DNA from: Eubacteriales bacterium
Lineage (GTDB): Bacteria > Bacillota > Clostridia > Lachnospirales > Vallitaleaceae
Length of the DNA: 33,263 nucleotides
Assembly (NCBI GenBank): GCA_030535295.1
Contig: JAUMXK010000021.1
Coordinates: 1-33,263 of the forward strand
Reading direction: 5' to 3'
Below the pieces are notes generated by a model. That model searched no databases. It saw nothing but the letters and a program-made list of their open reading frames with translations, and was not told where the DNA came from. Both the position numbers and the translations under genes were made by a program. Below, piece after piece: positions 7,819 to 16,363 of this stretch (position 1 is its first letter; each line of letters opens with the position of its first letter).

Positions 7819-9123
7819 ATGAAGAAATTTATTCTAGGGATGGCGTTGGTGTTGTGTGTGATGTTTATTTCATCTTTGGATGCGGCTGCATTTGAAGAGG
7901 ACTATGCCAATAAATTAAAATTACTTGGGGTATTTCAAGGCAGTGATAAGGGTTTTGAGCTGGATAGACAGCCGACACGCTTGGAAGGCCTTGTTATTAT
8001 GCTGCGTCTTTTGGGAGAAGAAGAAAATGCCAAAAATTTCAAAGCCGAAAGTGAGTTTTTTGCGGATTTACCGGAATGGGGGAAACCCTATGTATACTAT
8101 GCATATTCCAGAGGCATTACCAAAGGCGTGAGTGAAACCGAGTTTGCTCCCAATGTAATACTACAGTCCAATGCCTTCTTGACATATACCTTGCGAGCTA
8201 TGGGGTATCAGGATGGTGTGGATGAATCGGCAGATTTCATTTGGAGTCAACCGGAATTATTTGCGATGACCAAAAATTTGGTCAATGAGAGTCAATTGGC
8301 TGCTTGGAGTATGGATAATTTTTATCGCAAAGATGTCGTCCGAATTGCCTACAGTGCTCTAAAGGCGAAAACCAAGGATGATAAGATTCTGGCTACAATA
8401 TTAATTGATAAAGGTGTCTTTTCGAAAGAAAAGGCCATTATCGCTGAGGTAGATGTGCCGGAGCCAAAAGAAGAAAATAAAATAATAGCAGATAAAATCA
8501 GCAAAGTAGAGCCGATTGACAATGGAAAGAGTGAGGTTCCTCAAAAACCTTCGAATGATTTGGAAAAACCGGAAGAAGTCAAGCCGGAATTTCCGGATGA
8601 AAAGCCATATTCATTGGTCGGCCCTGCCACTTCCAGTAAAGAGCAGGTATATCTTTGGGCAAAATCCAGAGGTATGTCGCAAGAGGGACTTGATTTGGTG
8701 GATATTTACTTTGAAATCTGTGAAAGAAAGGGGCTCAATCCGGTGATTCAATATGCACAAATGTGTCATGAAACCGGTTTCTTATATAAAATTCGGAGTT
8801 TAGCAGGCTTGGATGCCTCTTATCATAATCCTTGCGGACTCAAAGTGACTGAAGGCGGTGACGGCTTTGTGGCAGAGTCTCATAAAAAATTTAAAGACTG
8901 GTATGAAGGAATTGATGCTCATACCGATCATACGGCCCTATACGCCGGAGTAGCCGGATATCCTAGATTGGATTCGCCGGATCCGAGACATTTCAAGTTC
9001 TTGAAAGGAACAGCAACCATGCTTTCCGATTTAAGTGGAAAATGGGCTCCATCTTGGTACTATCATAGGAAAATATATCAGATGGTACAAGAAATTGAAG
9101 CAATTAGGATTGCTGTAAAATAA
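7819..9123 (+). CDS. secreted glucosaminidase-type protein with degenerate SLH-like repeats
   Basis: About 434 residues. The start at 7819 is chosen because an AAAGGA SD precedes it and it gives a clean signal peptide (MKK followed by a hydrophobic core, cleavage near DAAA-FEE). An in-frame ATG at 7789 would overlap the asd stop and spoil the signal. Residues about 25-200 resemble S-layer homology repeats (a FADLPEWGKPYVYYAYSRG stretch is typical). A charged Pro/Glu/Lys linker covers about 210-265. The C-terminal domain (about 270-434) looks like an N-acetylglucosaminidase: IQYAQMCHETGF has the likely catalytic Glu318, followed by YHNPCGLK. It probably binds and trims the cell wall. Its place between asd and secDF is unusual. 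Confidence 0.8.
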   Translation: MKKFILGMALVLCVMFISSLDAAAFEEDYANKLKLLGVFQGSDKGFELDRQPTRLEGLVIMLRLLGEEENAKNFKAESEFFADLPEWGKPYVYYAYSRGITKGVSETEFAPNVILQSNAFLTYTLRAMGYQDGVDESADFIWSQPELFAMTKNLVNESQLAAWSMDNFYRKDVVRIAYSALKAKTKDDKILATILIDKGVFSKEKAIIAEVDVPEPKEENKIIADKISKVEPIDNGKSEVPQKPSNDLEKPEEVKPEFPDEKPYSLVGPATSSKEQVYLWAKSRGMSQEGLDLVDIYFEICERKGLNPVIQYAQMCHETGFLYKIRSLAGLDASYHNPCGLKVTEGGDGFVAESHKKFKDWYEGIDAHTDHTALYAGVAGYPRLDSPDPRHFKFLKGTATMLSDLSGKWAPSWYYHRKIYQMVQEIEAIRIAVK

Positions 9124-9234
9124 AAATCTTTGAAAAAGCGGTATTGAAACGGATTGGACTTTCCGATAAAGGAAAATTCAAATTAAGAGTTTCTTAGTAC
9201 GACCAATCGAAATTAAGCTTTTTTTAATATTTAC

Positions 9235-9263
9235 TTGACTATCTCGAAGTCTATGTTTATAAT
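9235..9263 (+). promoter_or_regulatory. near-consensus sigma-A promoter of secDF
   Basis: TTGACT (9235-9240), a 17-base spacer, and a perfect TATAAT (9258-9263). The predicted transcription start is near 9270. The 180-base gap 9124-9303 holds this promoter and nothing else I can recognise, so secDF has its own strong promoter and does not depend on yajC transcription. Confidence 0.85.
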
Positions 9264-9303
9264 GGAGTTTGAGAATTTTTAGCCATAGGAGGAAAATAAG
9301 ACA

Positions 9304-11466
9304 ATGAAGAAGAAAAATCTGACCAAAGTCTATTTTATAGCGGCTCTTTTGATATTGGCAGTTGCCATATATACAGCGGCTATGGGATTTGGTGCCAATC
9401 AAACGGGAAGTATCTATGATATTAAGTTGGGACTTGATTTAGCAGGTGGTGTAAGCATTACTTACGAGGCCACGGAAGAAAAGCCAAGTAAAGAGGCTAT
9501 GAATGATACGATTTTCAAGTTGCAACAAAGAATCACAGATAGCAATTATACAGAAGGGGAAGTGTATCCGGAAGGAGACAACCGTATCAATGTAGATATC
9601 CCGAATGTAAATGATCCGGAAAAGATTTTACAAGAGCTTGGTAAACCGGGTAGCTTATCCTTTGTGGATAATGACGGGAATGTCATTTTAACCGGTGAAG
9701 ACATCAAAGATGCACAACCGCAAAAATCTCAACAAAGTGTCACCGGTGAATATGAAATTGTATTAAGAATGACCGATGCCGGTAGCAAGAAGTTTGAAGA
9801 AGGAACTAAAGCCAACATGGGAAAACCGATTCATGTCATTTACAATGATAAACCAATTGTTTCTCCTGTAGTTCAGGCTGTTATTTCAGACGGAAATGCT
9901 GTTATTACCGGAATGAATGACCATGATGAGGCCAGTCGTGTAGCGTCCTTTATTCGTATCGGTGCCTTACCTTTAGAATTAAAAGAATTGCGCTCAAATG
10001 TAGTTGGTGCTAAGATGGGACAAGATGTCATTACAACTTCTTTGAAAGCCGGAGCAATCGGCATTGCTCTCATCTTTATTTTTATGATAGCATTTTATGG
10101 AGTGTCCGGTGTGGCCTCTTCGATTGCATTGGTATTTTATTCTTCATTAGTAGTTGTAGTGTTAAGTTTATTTAATATCACCTTAACTCTTGGCGGTATT
10201 GCCGGTATGATTTTATCGGTCGGTATGGCGGTCGATGCCAATATCATTATCTTCGCCAGAATTAAAGAAGAATTGAAACAAGGTAAAAATATTCAGGCTG
10301 CTCTGAAGGCAGGCTTTAGTAAAGCCCTTTCTTCTATTGTAGATGGTAATATTACCACACTGATTGCAGCAGGTGTTTTATATGGAATGGGTACCGGAAC
10401 CATTCGTGGTTTTGCCATTACCTTAGGTTTGGGTATTATTGTTTCCATGTTTACCGCTTTGGTGGTGACCAGAGTATTATTGGACGGTTTTGTAGCTCTT
10501 GGCTGGAGACCGGTTGTAAAGGCTGAAAAGGCACAAAAAGAATTGAAGATTTTCAAAATTGTAGAAAACAAAGCGAAATTCTTCGGCTTATCGGTGGCTT
10601 TAATCGTATTAGGCTTTGTATTCTTGCCTTTAAACACCAGCATGAAAAACAGTGCATTAAATTATGATATTGAGTTTGCAGGCGGTACCTCTACCATTGT
10701 TTCCATAGATAAAAATTATGCATCCATTGATGAATTGCAAGCAGAGGTTATGCCTCTTGTCACAGAAGCAACCGGAGAAGCCACTGCTCAATTAAATACA
10801 GCGAACGGCACAGACGGCAAATCTCAATTTATCATTAAGACAAAGTCTTTGACAACAGAACAAAGAGATAAATTAAATGATGCCTTGATTGCAAAATTCG
10901 GTATCAGTTCAGCGGAAATTCAGTCTTCGACAATCGGTGCAACCATTGGCGGAGAGATGCGTAGAAATGCGGTTATTTCCGTATTGGTGGCATCCTTATT
11001 AATGCTTGTTTATATCTGGTTCCGTTTTAAGGAAATTTCTTTCGGTATTGCGGCGATTGTTGCCTTACTCCATGACGTGTTTATTGTATTTATGGTATAT
11101 TCTGTATTTTATGTACCGATTAATAACTCGTTCATTGCGGCGATGCTTACCATCGTCGGTTATTCCATCAACGATACGATTGTTGTTTTTGATAGAATCA
11201 GAGAAAATTATCGTAGAGTGGAACACGGAAACTACAAGGCGCTTATTAATACCAGTATCAGTCAAACAATAGGACGTTCCATCAATACATCTATCACTAC
11301 TTTGATTATGGTATTGCTGTTACATGTACTTGGTACGGTTTCCATTCAAGCTTTGACATTACCGTTATTAGTGGGTATTATTTCGGGAACCTATTCTTCT
11401 ATTTTTGTTGCCAGCCCATTATGGTATTTGTTTAAAAAGAAAAGTGAAAAAGTAAAAAACGCATAA
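9304..11466 (+). CDS. secDF: SecD-SecF fusion, protein-export membrane protein
   Basis: A 720-residue protein joining SecD (about residues 1-410) and SecF (about 420-720), as in Bacillus subtilis. These RND-type proteins use the proton gradient to help release secreted proteins on the outer side. Visible marks are the SecD N-terminal signature GLDLAGGVSITYE near residue 43, the large periplasmic-type domain, the membrane block with SVGMAVDANIIIFARIKEE, and in SecF FAGGTSTIVSI, then VGYSINDTIVVFDRIREN. AGGAGG (9287-9292) is 11 bases from the ATG, a little long. A palindromic element and a terminator follow the stop. Confidence 0.97.
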   Translation: MKKKNLTKVYFIAALLILAVAIYTAAMGFGANQTGSIYDIKLGLDLAGGVSITYEATEEKPSKEAMNDTIFKLQQRITDSNYTEGEVYPEGDNRINVDIPNVNDPEKILQELGKPGSLSFVDNDGNVILTGEDIKDAQPQKSQQSVTGEYEIVLRMTDAGSKKFEEGTKANMGKPIHVIYNDKPIVSPVVQAVISDGNAVITGMNDHDEASRVASFIRIGALPLELKELRSNVVGAKMGQDVITTSLKAGAIGIALIFIFMIAFYGVSGVASSIALVFYSSLVVVVLSLFNITLTLGGIAGMILSVGMAVDANIIIFARIKEELKQGKNIQAALKAGFSKALSSIVDGNITTLIAAGVLYGMGTGTIRGFAITLGLGIIVSMFTALVVTRVLLDGFVALGWRPVVKAEKAQKELKIFKIVENKAKFFGLSVALIVLGFVFLPLNTSMKNSALNYDIEFAGGTSTIVSIDKNYASIDELQAEVMPLVTEATGEATAQLNTANGTDGKSQFIIKTKSLTTEQRDKLNDALIAKFGISSAEIQSSTIGATIGGEMRRNAVISVLVASLLMLVYIWFRFKEISFGIAAIVALLHDVFIVFMVYSVFYVPINNSFIAAMLTIVGYSINDTIVVFDRIRENYRRVEHGNYKALINTSISQTIGRSINTSITTLIMVLLLHVLGTVSIQALTLPLLVGIISGTYSSIFVASPLWYLFKKKSEKVKNA

Positions 11467-11474
11467 TGTAATAA

Positions 11475-11539
11475 CTCAACTTTCCCACGTTCCCTCTTCA
11501 GAGCGGGATAGGGCCAAAAAAGACTGTGGGAAAGTTGAG
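11475..11539. repeat. small palindromic repeat element, copy 2
   Basis: The arms are a perfect 14-base inverted repeat: CTCAACTTTCCCAC (11475-11488) and GTGGGAAAGTTGAG (11526-11539). The middle contains the AAAAAAGACTGT core shared with copy 1 (6193-6255), while the rest of the interior differs. It starts nine bases after the secDF stop. Confidence 0.8.
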
Positions 11540-11550
11540 ATAATAAAGAA

Positions 11551-11578
11551 AAAGAGCAAATCTTAGGATTTGCTCTTT
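11551..11578 (+). terminator. intrinsic terminator after secDF
   Basis: AAAGAGCAAATC (11551-11562), loop TTAG, then GATTTGCTCTTT (11567-11578): a perfect 12-bp stem ending in a short T run. It separates secDF from metN. The 11467-11617 gap is too short for, and does not contain, an S-box or T-box leader. Confidence 0.8.
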
Positions 11579-11617
11579 TGGAATTAAAGGAAATCAAAAG
11601 AAAGTGAGACAATTTTC

Positions 11618-12631
11618 ATGATTCGAATTGAACACTTAACGAAAACATTTGCAGGTGGAGAATCTACCGTTCATGCCCTTTCAGATGTAAATTTGAAGAT
11701 GGAAAAAGGAGATATCTTCGGTATTATCGGGCTTTCCGGTGCAGGAAAATCTACTTTGGTACGCTGCATCAATCGATTGGAAGAGCCGACCAGTGGAGAA
11801 ATTTATATTGAAGACATCGCCATGACAAAATTAACAGAGGTGGAGCTACGTAAAAAAAGAAAAGAAATCGGAATGATTTTCCAGCACTTTAATTTGTTGA
11901 TGAACTCTACAGTGGAAGAGAATATTGCCTTTCCCCTAAAAATGAACAATTATCCGAAAGCAAAAATTAAAGAGAGAGTAAAGGAACTTTTGGAAGTGGT
12001 AGGTTTGACGGAAAAAAGAAAAGCGTATCCGGCAACGTTATCGGGAGGACAAAAGCAAAGAGTGGGTATTGCCAGAGCCTTGGCCAATGACCCAAAGATT
12101 TTACTTTCGGATGAAGCGACCTCAGCACTTGACCCGATTACCACTGAAGCGATATTACAACTTCTGAAAGAAATCAATCAAAAATTCGGTATTACCATCG
12201 TTGTCATTACGCATGAGATGGATGTAATTAAAAAAATATGCAATAAAGTGGCTGTCATGGAACATGGCTCGCCGGTAGAAGTCGGCTCTGTACTGGATGT
12301 ATTCAGCAATCCCCAGTCGCAAACTGCCAAGAATTTCTTGGAAAATGACCTGTTTCACTTATCAAAGAAGGTACAGGCGGAAGCAAAAAGTTCCAGCCGG
12401 ATTGCCTCTGTACTGAAGATTTCCTTTTGTGGAAAGACGGCAGACGAGCCTATTTTATCCAATATTATCAAGAATCACCCGGTAGAAGTATCTATTATGG
12501 GAGGAAACATCGAAGAAATCCAAGATGTCAACCTGGGCTACTTGGTTGTCAAAATCCAAGGGGATAAAGCGGATTTGGAAAGGGTGTATCAGTATTTAAG
12601 CTCTAAGAATTTGCGTTGGGAGGTACTGTAA
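11618..12631 (+). CDS. metN: methionine ABC transporter ATP-binding protein
   Basis: The 337-residue ATPase powers uptake of methionine through MetI. Walker A is GLSGAGKS (about residues 38-45), the signature is LSGGQKQR (141-148) and Walker B is ILLSDEATSALD (161-172). After the ATPase domain, residues about 265-337 form the NIL domain typical of MetN, which senses internal methionine and inhibits transport. The SD is weak (AAGTGAG). The last base of the stop is the first base of the metI start (TAATG), so the two are translationally coupled. I find no S-box, T-box or recognisable operator in front. Confidence 0.95.
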   Translation: MIRIEHLTKTFAGGESTVHALSDVNLKMEKGDIFGIIGLSGAGKSTLVRCINRLEEPTSGEIYIEDIAMTKLTEVELRKKRKEIGMIFQHFNLLMNSTVEENIAFPLKMNNYPKAKIKERVKELLEVVGLTEKRKAYPATLSGGQKQRVGIARALANDPKILLSDEATSALDPITTEAILQLLKEINQKFGITIVVITHEMDVIKKICNKVAVMEHGSPVEVGSVLDVFSNPQSQTAKNFLENDLFHLSKKVQAEAKSSSRIASVLKISFCGKTADEPILSNIIKNHPVEVSIMGGNIEEIQDVNLGYLVVKIQGDKADLERVYQYLSSKNLRWEVL

Positions 12632-13296
12632 TGTACGAATTATTTCAAGAATTAATTATACCGAGTTTCTTTGATACCTTGTATATGGTCTTTTTCTCGA
12701 CGGTTTTTTCGGTGCTTTTGGGCTTGCCGTTGGGGGTATTCCTTTTAATTACCGAAGAAGGACATATTTTGCCGTTTAAACCGTTGAATATGGTGTTATC
12801 TTCAATCGTCAATATTTTTCGTTCGCTGCCTTTCATTATCTTGATTATTTTACTGTTTCCCTTGTCCAGAATTATTCTCGGGACGGCAATCGGCTCAACG
12901 GCAGCGATTGTGCCTCTTTCTATAGCGGCAGCGCCTTTCGTAGCCAGAGTGGTGGAGTCGGCACTTCGGGAAGTACCTTGGGGAATGATTGAGGCGGCAA
13001 AATCCATGGGAGCAAGCAATTGGCAAATCATTTTCAGAGTGTTGCTGCCGGAATCGGTATCGGCTTTGACTTTGGGCCTTACCTTAACTATCATCAATAT
13101 TATCGGATATAGTGCCATGGCCGGAGCTCTCGGAGCAGGAGGCATCGGTGACTTGGCGATTCGTTACGGTTTCCAGAGATTTCGTAGTGATGTCCTTTGG
13201 ATAACAGTTATTATTTTAATTCTGATGGTACAAGTGATTCAATCGTCCGGAAACTATATTGCCAACAAATTGGATAAAAGAAAAACGAATGGATAG
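12631..13296 (+). CDS. metI: methionine ABC transporter permease
   Basis: A 221-residue integral membrane permease with about five hydrophobic segments. The coupling (EAA) loop that contacts MetN is visible as ESALREVPWGMIEAAKSMGAS, followed by LLPES. The ATG at 12631 is preferred because GGGAGG lies seven bases upstream within the end of metN; an upstream TTG would bury the SD. It is translated with metN. A 214-base gap separates it from metQ. Confidence 0.95.
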   Translation: MYELFQELIIPSFFDTLYMVFFSTVFSVLLGLPLGVFLLITEEGHILPFKPLNMVLSSIVNIFRSLPFIILIILLFPLSRIILGTAIGSTAAIVPLSIAAAPFVARVVESALREVPWGMIEAAKSMGASNWQIIFRVLLPESVSALTLGLTLTIINIIGYSAMAGALGAGGIGDLAIRYGFQRFRSDVLWITVIILILMVQVIQSSGNYIANKLDKRKTNG

Positions 13297-13400
13297 ATTA
13301 TATTGCTGGATATTCAATCTGTACAACATATTCATAGTTTTTTTGGTTATTTTCACAAAACTTAAAGCAAAAAAGCACATAAGTTGATAACATTTATCAA

Positions 13401-13429
13401 TTGCCAAAGAAGCAAAAAACGGATATACT
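13401..13429 (+). promoter_or_regulatory. sigma-A type promoter of metQ
   Basis: TTGCCA (13401-13406), a 17-base spacer, and TATACT (13424-13429). The start would be near 13436, giving a leader of about 75 bases with a good SD (AGGAGG at 13499-13504). A separate promoter lets the binding protein be made in excess over MetNI. The rest of 13297-13400 is AT-rich and shows nothing I recognise. Confidence 0.7.
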
Positions 13430-13510
13430 GGACTGACTAAATAAGAGTTGCTTTTCTAAGCGGCTAACTGTTTAGAATACACAAACTATGTTTATCTAGG
13501 AGGTAACAAC

Positions 13511-14353
13511 ATGAGAAAAAGAAGTATCGCATTTTTGTTTGCGCTTGTTTTGGCACTTTCGGTGACTGCATGCAAAGACAATAATACAGCAACAGGAGAT
13601 TCTTATAATCAAAATCAAACTGCAAACACAGCAGTAATGACATTAACAGTAGGTGCAACTCCGGTTCCGCACGCTGAAATTTTGGAAGTTGTAAAACCAA
13701 TGCTTGAAAAAGAAGGTGTAAAATTAGAAGTAAAGGAATTTACGGATTATGTTTTACCAAATACTTCTTTAAATGAAAAGCAAATTGATGCCAACTTTTT
13801 CCAACATGTTCCATATATGGAAAAATTTAATGCAGAAAACAATATGAATTTGGTTTCCGTAGCAAAAGTTCACGTTGAGCCGATGGGAGCGTATTCGCAA
13901 AAAATCAAATCGGTCAATGAAATTGCCGACAATGCAACAGTAGCAATTCCAAATGATCCTACCAATGAAGGAAGAGCTTTATTATTGCTACAAGCACAAG
14001 GATTAATTAAGTTGAAAGATGCGGCGGATTTAAATCAAACTCCAAAAGATATTGTGGAAAATCCGAAAAATTTAAAATTCCAAGAATTAGAAGCAGCGAC
14101 TTTGCCAAGAGCATTGCAAGATGTTGATTTTGCAGTTATCAATACCAACTATGCATTAGTTGCTAATTTAAATCCTACCAAGGACGCTTTGTTTATGGAA
14201 GGCGGAGAATCCGCTTATGCGAATATCCTGACTACCCGTGAAGATAACAAAGACAGTGATGCTGTTCAAAAATTAATTAAAGCATTGCAAAGTGAAGAAG
14301 TAAAGAAATTCATCGAAAGTAAATACGAAGGTGCTGTAGTACCGGCATTTTAG
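13511..14353 (+). CDS. metQ: methionine-binding lipoprotein
   Basis: A 280-residue substrate-binding protein of the NlpA/MetQ family. The signal peptide ends in a lipobox (LSVTAC, Cys21), so the mature protein is lipid-anchored on the outside of the membrane. Family blocks are VGATPVPHAEILE, the ANFFQHVPYMEKFN segment, the VEPMGAYS block, and VAIPNDPTNEGRALLLLQ, then DFAVINTNYAL. It delivers methionine to MetNI. It has its own promoter (13401-13429) and ends at a bidirectional terminator. Confidence 0.96.
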   Translation: MRKRSIAFLFALVLALSVTACKDNNTATGDSYNQNQTANTAVMTLTVGATPVPHAEILEVVKPMLEKEGVKLEVKEFTDYVLPNTSLNEKQIDANFFQHVPYMEKFNAENNMNLVSVAKVHVEPMGAYSQKIKSVNEIADNATVAIPNDPTNEGRALLLLQAQGLIKLKDAADLNQTPKDIVENPKNLKFQELEAATLPRALQDVDFAVINTNYALVANLNPTKDALFMEGGESAYANILTTREDNKDSDAVQKLIKALQSEEVKKFIESKYEGAVVPAF

Positions 14354-14360
14354 GAAATAA

Positions 14361-14404
14361 AAAAGCGAAGGTAAGAAAATCAAGGTTTTCTTGCTTTCGC
14401 TTTT
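14361..14404. terminator. bidirectional terminator between metQ and the YoaK-like gene
   Basis: A 19-base arm (14361-14379) pairs with 14386-14404 around the loop TCAAGG, with two mismatches. A-rich and T-rich flanks occur on both sides, so it can end transcription of metQ (plus) and of the minus-strand gene that converges on it. Confidence 0.85.
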
Positions 14405-14437
14405 CTTTTGCACTTTAACGGATAGAAAAATAGTTGG

Positions 14438-15103
14438 TTATTTCCGGTGCTGAAAGAGAGACTTTCTACGAACGGTGAAATAAATGATACCGGCAAGGAC
14501 ATAAAGAATCGAAACAAGAAAGACGGCATTTTTTGCCCATAGGTCAATTGAAAGATGAGCAAGTAGACCACCGAGAAGAAAGACCAGAATTTGAAAGAAA
14601 TTAAAATAAAATTTTTGCCAGTCTTCTTTATAGCCACGTAAAACTCTTCCGAGGGCAAAGCCGGTATCTGTCAGATAGCCTGTCAAATGAGAGGTTCTGG
14701 CCAAATAATGCTTGATATAAAGGAACATGGCATTTTGTGCACCGGATAGAAAGCTGATGGCAAATAGAACTACTTTTTCTGAGAAAAAGAAAGAAGTAAA
14801 TAGCAAAAAGAAACCAAGGGAAATTAAAAGAACACCATATCGCTTCTGTGGCCGTAATTTTTGCTCGTGAAATAATATACCGGATAAGATAGAGCCAAGA
14901 AAAAAAGAGCCGACAAGAAAGAGCATAAAAATAATGGTTTCCATGTCTTTCTCCCATATCGCAATGGCCATTTTGCTGATATTACCGGTATGATGACTGG
15001 AGGCTCCGTCTAAAAGAAGCAGGCTGATGACATTGGCAAAACCGCTGGTAAAGGTCAAAAGCCAAGTCCATAAACTAATAAAAGAAAAAATAAATGATTT
15101 CAT
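14438..15103 (-). CDS. YoaK/DUF1275 family membrane protein
   Basis: About 221 residues with six or so hydrophobic segments. Family marks are TSGFANVISLLLL near the start, HHTGNISK, then SGAQNAMFLYI, and THLTG-like SHLTGYLTDTGFALGR. The biochemical role of the family is not known; it is a conserved polytopic membrane protein. I choose the ATG at 15103 (MKSFIF) because GAGG precedes it by about seven bases; the two ATGs at 15118 and 15115 lie at or before that SD. It is transcribed against both metQ and the pyr cluster. Confidence 0.8.
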   Translation of the reverse strand: MKSFIFSFISLWTWLLTFTSGFANVISLLLLDGASSHHTGNISKMAIAIWEKDMETIIFMLFLVGSFFLGSILSGILFHEQKLRPQKRYGVLLISLGFFLLFTSFFFSEKVVLFAISFLSGAQNAMFLYIKHYLARTSHLTGYLTDTGFALGRVLRGYKEDWQKFYFNFFQILVFLLGGLLAHLSIDLWAKNAVFLVSILYVLAGIIYFTVRRKSLFQHRK

Positions 15104-15117
15104 AAAATACCTCATCA

Positions 15118-15129
15118 CAATTGCAATTG
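15118..15129. promoter_or_regulatory. 12-bp perfect palindrome upstream of the YoaK-like gene
   Basis: CAATTGCAATTG is a perfect palindrome about 15 bases before the minus-strand start codon. Its position suits an operator, but it is short and AT-rich and I see no second copy. I could not place a convincing promoter for the YoaK-like gene. Apart from this site and the pyrB promoter, the gap 15104-15432 shows nothing clear. Confidence 0.25.
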
Positions 15130-15358
15130 ATATTATTCTTTTCTTGCTCTTTTACTTTCAAAAAACTAAGTATAAGAGAAAAGAATCAATACTATGAGTT
15201 TATAAGATTAAGATGAAAATAGCAAGTAGAAAATTGTCGGAGCTTTTATCGAAGGAAATCTTTTTCAAGCCATATTTTTTAAGATAGTTGAGCTTGAAAG
15301 AGAAAGAAAAAGCCAAAAAGAAAAAATCGAACATTAACTAAAAAATATAAAAAATCAT

Positions 15359-15387
15359 TTGACTTTTTTGCGGTTTTCCGCTATAAT
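15359..15387 (+). promoter_or_regulatory. strong sigma-A promoter of the pyrimidine cluster
   Basis: TTGACT (15359-15364), a 17-base spacer, and TATAAT (15382-15387). GCGG-N4-CCGC (15370-15381) forms a small inverted repeat inside the spacer and could be an operator. Transcription would start near 15394, leaving a leader of only about 40 bases before pyrB. That is too short for a PyrR-type attenuator, and none is seen. Confidence 0.85.
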
Positions 15388-15432
15388 CACTTGTTAGAAA
15401 TATCAAATCTTCTGACCAAGAGGAGAAAAAAA

Positions 15433-16302
15433 TTGAAGAATCTCTACAATCTAAAAAGTTTGACTTTAGACGAAATCCTATCTATTCTAAACAGAGCCGC
15501 CGAATTTAAAAAAGGTGCGGTTGCTGATTTTTCCGGTAAGATTGTGGCCAATTTATTTTTTGAGCCAAGTACCAGAACCCAAAATTCTTTTATCGTAGCA
15601 GAGAAAAAGCTCGGTATTTACGATATCAATTTTAATCCAACCATTTCCAGTGTTCAAAAAGGAGAAAGTCTTTACGATACCGTTAAGACATTTGAAGCCA
15701 TTGATGTGGATGCCGTGATTATTCGTGCCACAGAAAACGAATACTATAAACAATTTGAAAAAAATCTCCAAATTCCTTTAATCAATGCAGGTGATGGCTC
15801 TGGTGATCATCCGACACAGAGTTTACTTGATTTGATGACAATTCAAGAGGAATTTGGAGATTTTTTTGGATTAAAATGTCTGATTGTGGGGGATATTGCT
15901 CATTCCAGAGTGGCAAAGACCAATATTGAAATTATGCAAAGGCTGGGTATGCAGGTCTATCTGGCGGCACCGGAAGTCTTTCAAATGGAAGAATTTGATT
16001 TTGTCGATATGGATCAAATGATACCGGAAGTGGATATTGTCATGCTGCTACGGGTACAGCACGAAAGACATCAGGAAAGATATCAGATGACCTCTGAGCA
16101 GTATTTAAATCGATACGGTTTATCCAAAGAAAGAGCTGAGAAAATGAAGGAAGAAGCCATCATCATGCACCCGGCACCATTTAATCGTGGCTGGGAAATT
16201 GACGGTGACTTGTGCGAAGGTGGAAAGAGTCGTATTTTTGAGCAGATGACCAATGGGGTATATATTCGGATGGCTGTGCTGGAAAGAGCCTTGAAAGGCT
16301 AG
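15433..16302 (+). CDS. pyrB: aspartate carbamoyltransferase, catalytic subunit
   Basis: This enzyme joins carbamoyl phosphate and aspartate, the committed step of pyrimidine synthesis. I place the start at TTG 15433: AGAGGAG lies seven bases upstream, while the TTG at 15391 is at or before the predicted transcription start. The product is 289 residues, slightly short for the family. Carbamoyl-phosphate loop FFEPSTRTQNSF (about 43-54), HPTQS with His126, GDIAHSRVAKTN, LLRVQHERH and HPAPFNRGWEI are all present. No pyrI follows. It is the first gene of the cluster. Confidence 0.96.
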   Translation: MKNLYNLKSLTLDEILSILNRAAEFKKGAVADFSGKIVANLFFEPSTRTQNSFIVAEKKLGIYDINFNPTISSVQKGESLYDTVKTFEAIDVDAVIIRATENEYYKQFEKNLQIPLINAGDGSGDHPTQSLLDLMTIQEEFGDFFGLKCLIVGDIAHSRVAKTNIEIMQRLGMQVYLAAPEVFQMEEFDFVDMDQMIPEVDIVMLLRVQHERHQERYQMTSEQYLNRYGLSKERAEKMKEEAIIMHPAPFNRGWEIDGDLCEGGKSRIFEQMTNGVYIRMAVLERALKG

Positions 16303-16363
16303 CCGCTTGTCCATTCAGCAATAGAATAAAAGGTAACAAAAGCAGATTTAGGAGGAAAATCAA

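Noticed and set aside
10293-10643. Open frames of 60-180 codons on the strand opposite secDF, carB, ligA, asd and the EAL gene.
   Set aside because: They have no SD or family similarity and lie wholly within well-recognised genes, so they are shadow frames.
11467-11617. Possible S-box or T-box riboswitch before metN.
   Set aside because: The gap is filled by the palindromic element and a terminator, and none of the conserved riboswitch strings are present.
15119-15432. PyrR-binding attenuator before pyrB.
   Set aside because: No PyrR-loop sequence and no terminator/antiterminator pair are seen, and the predicted leader is only about 40 bases.
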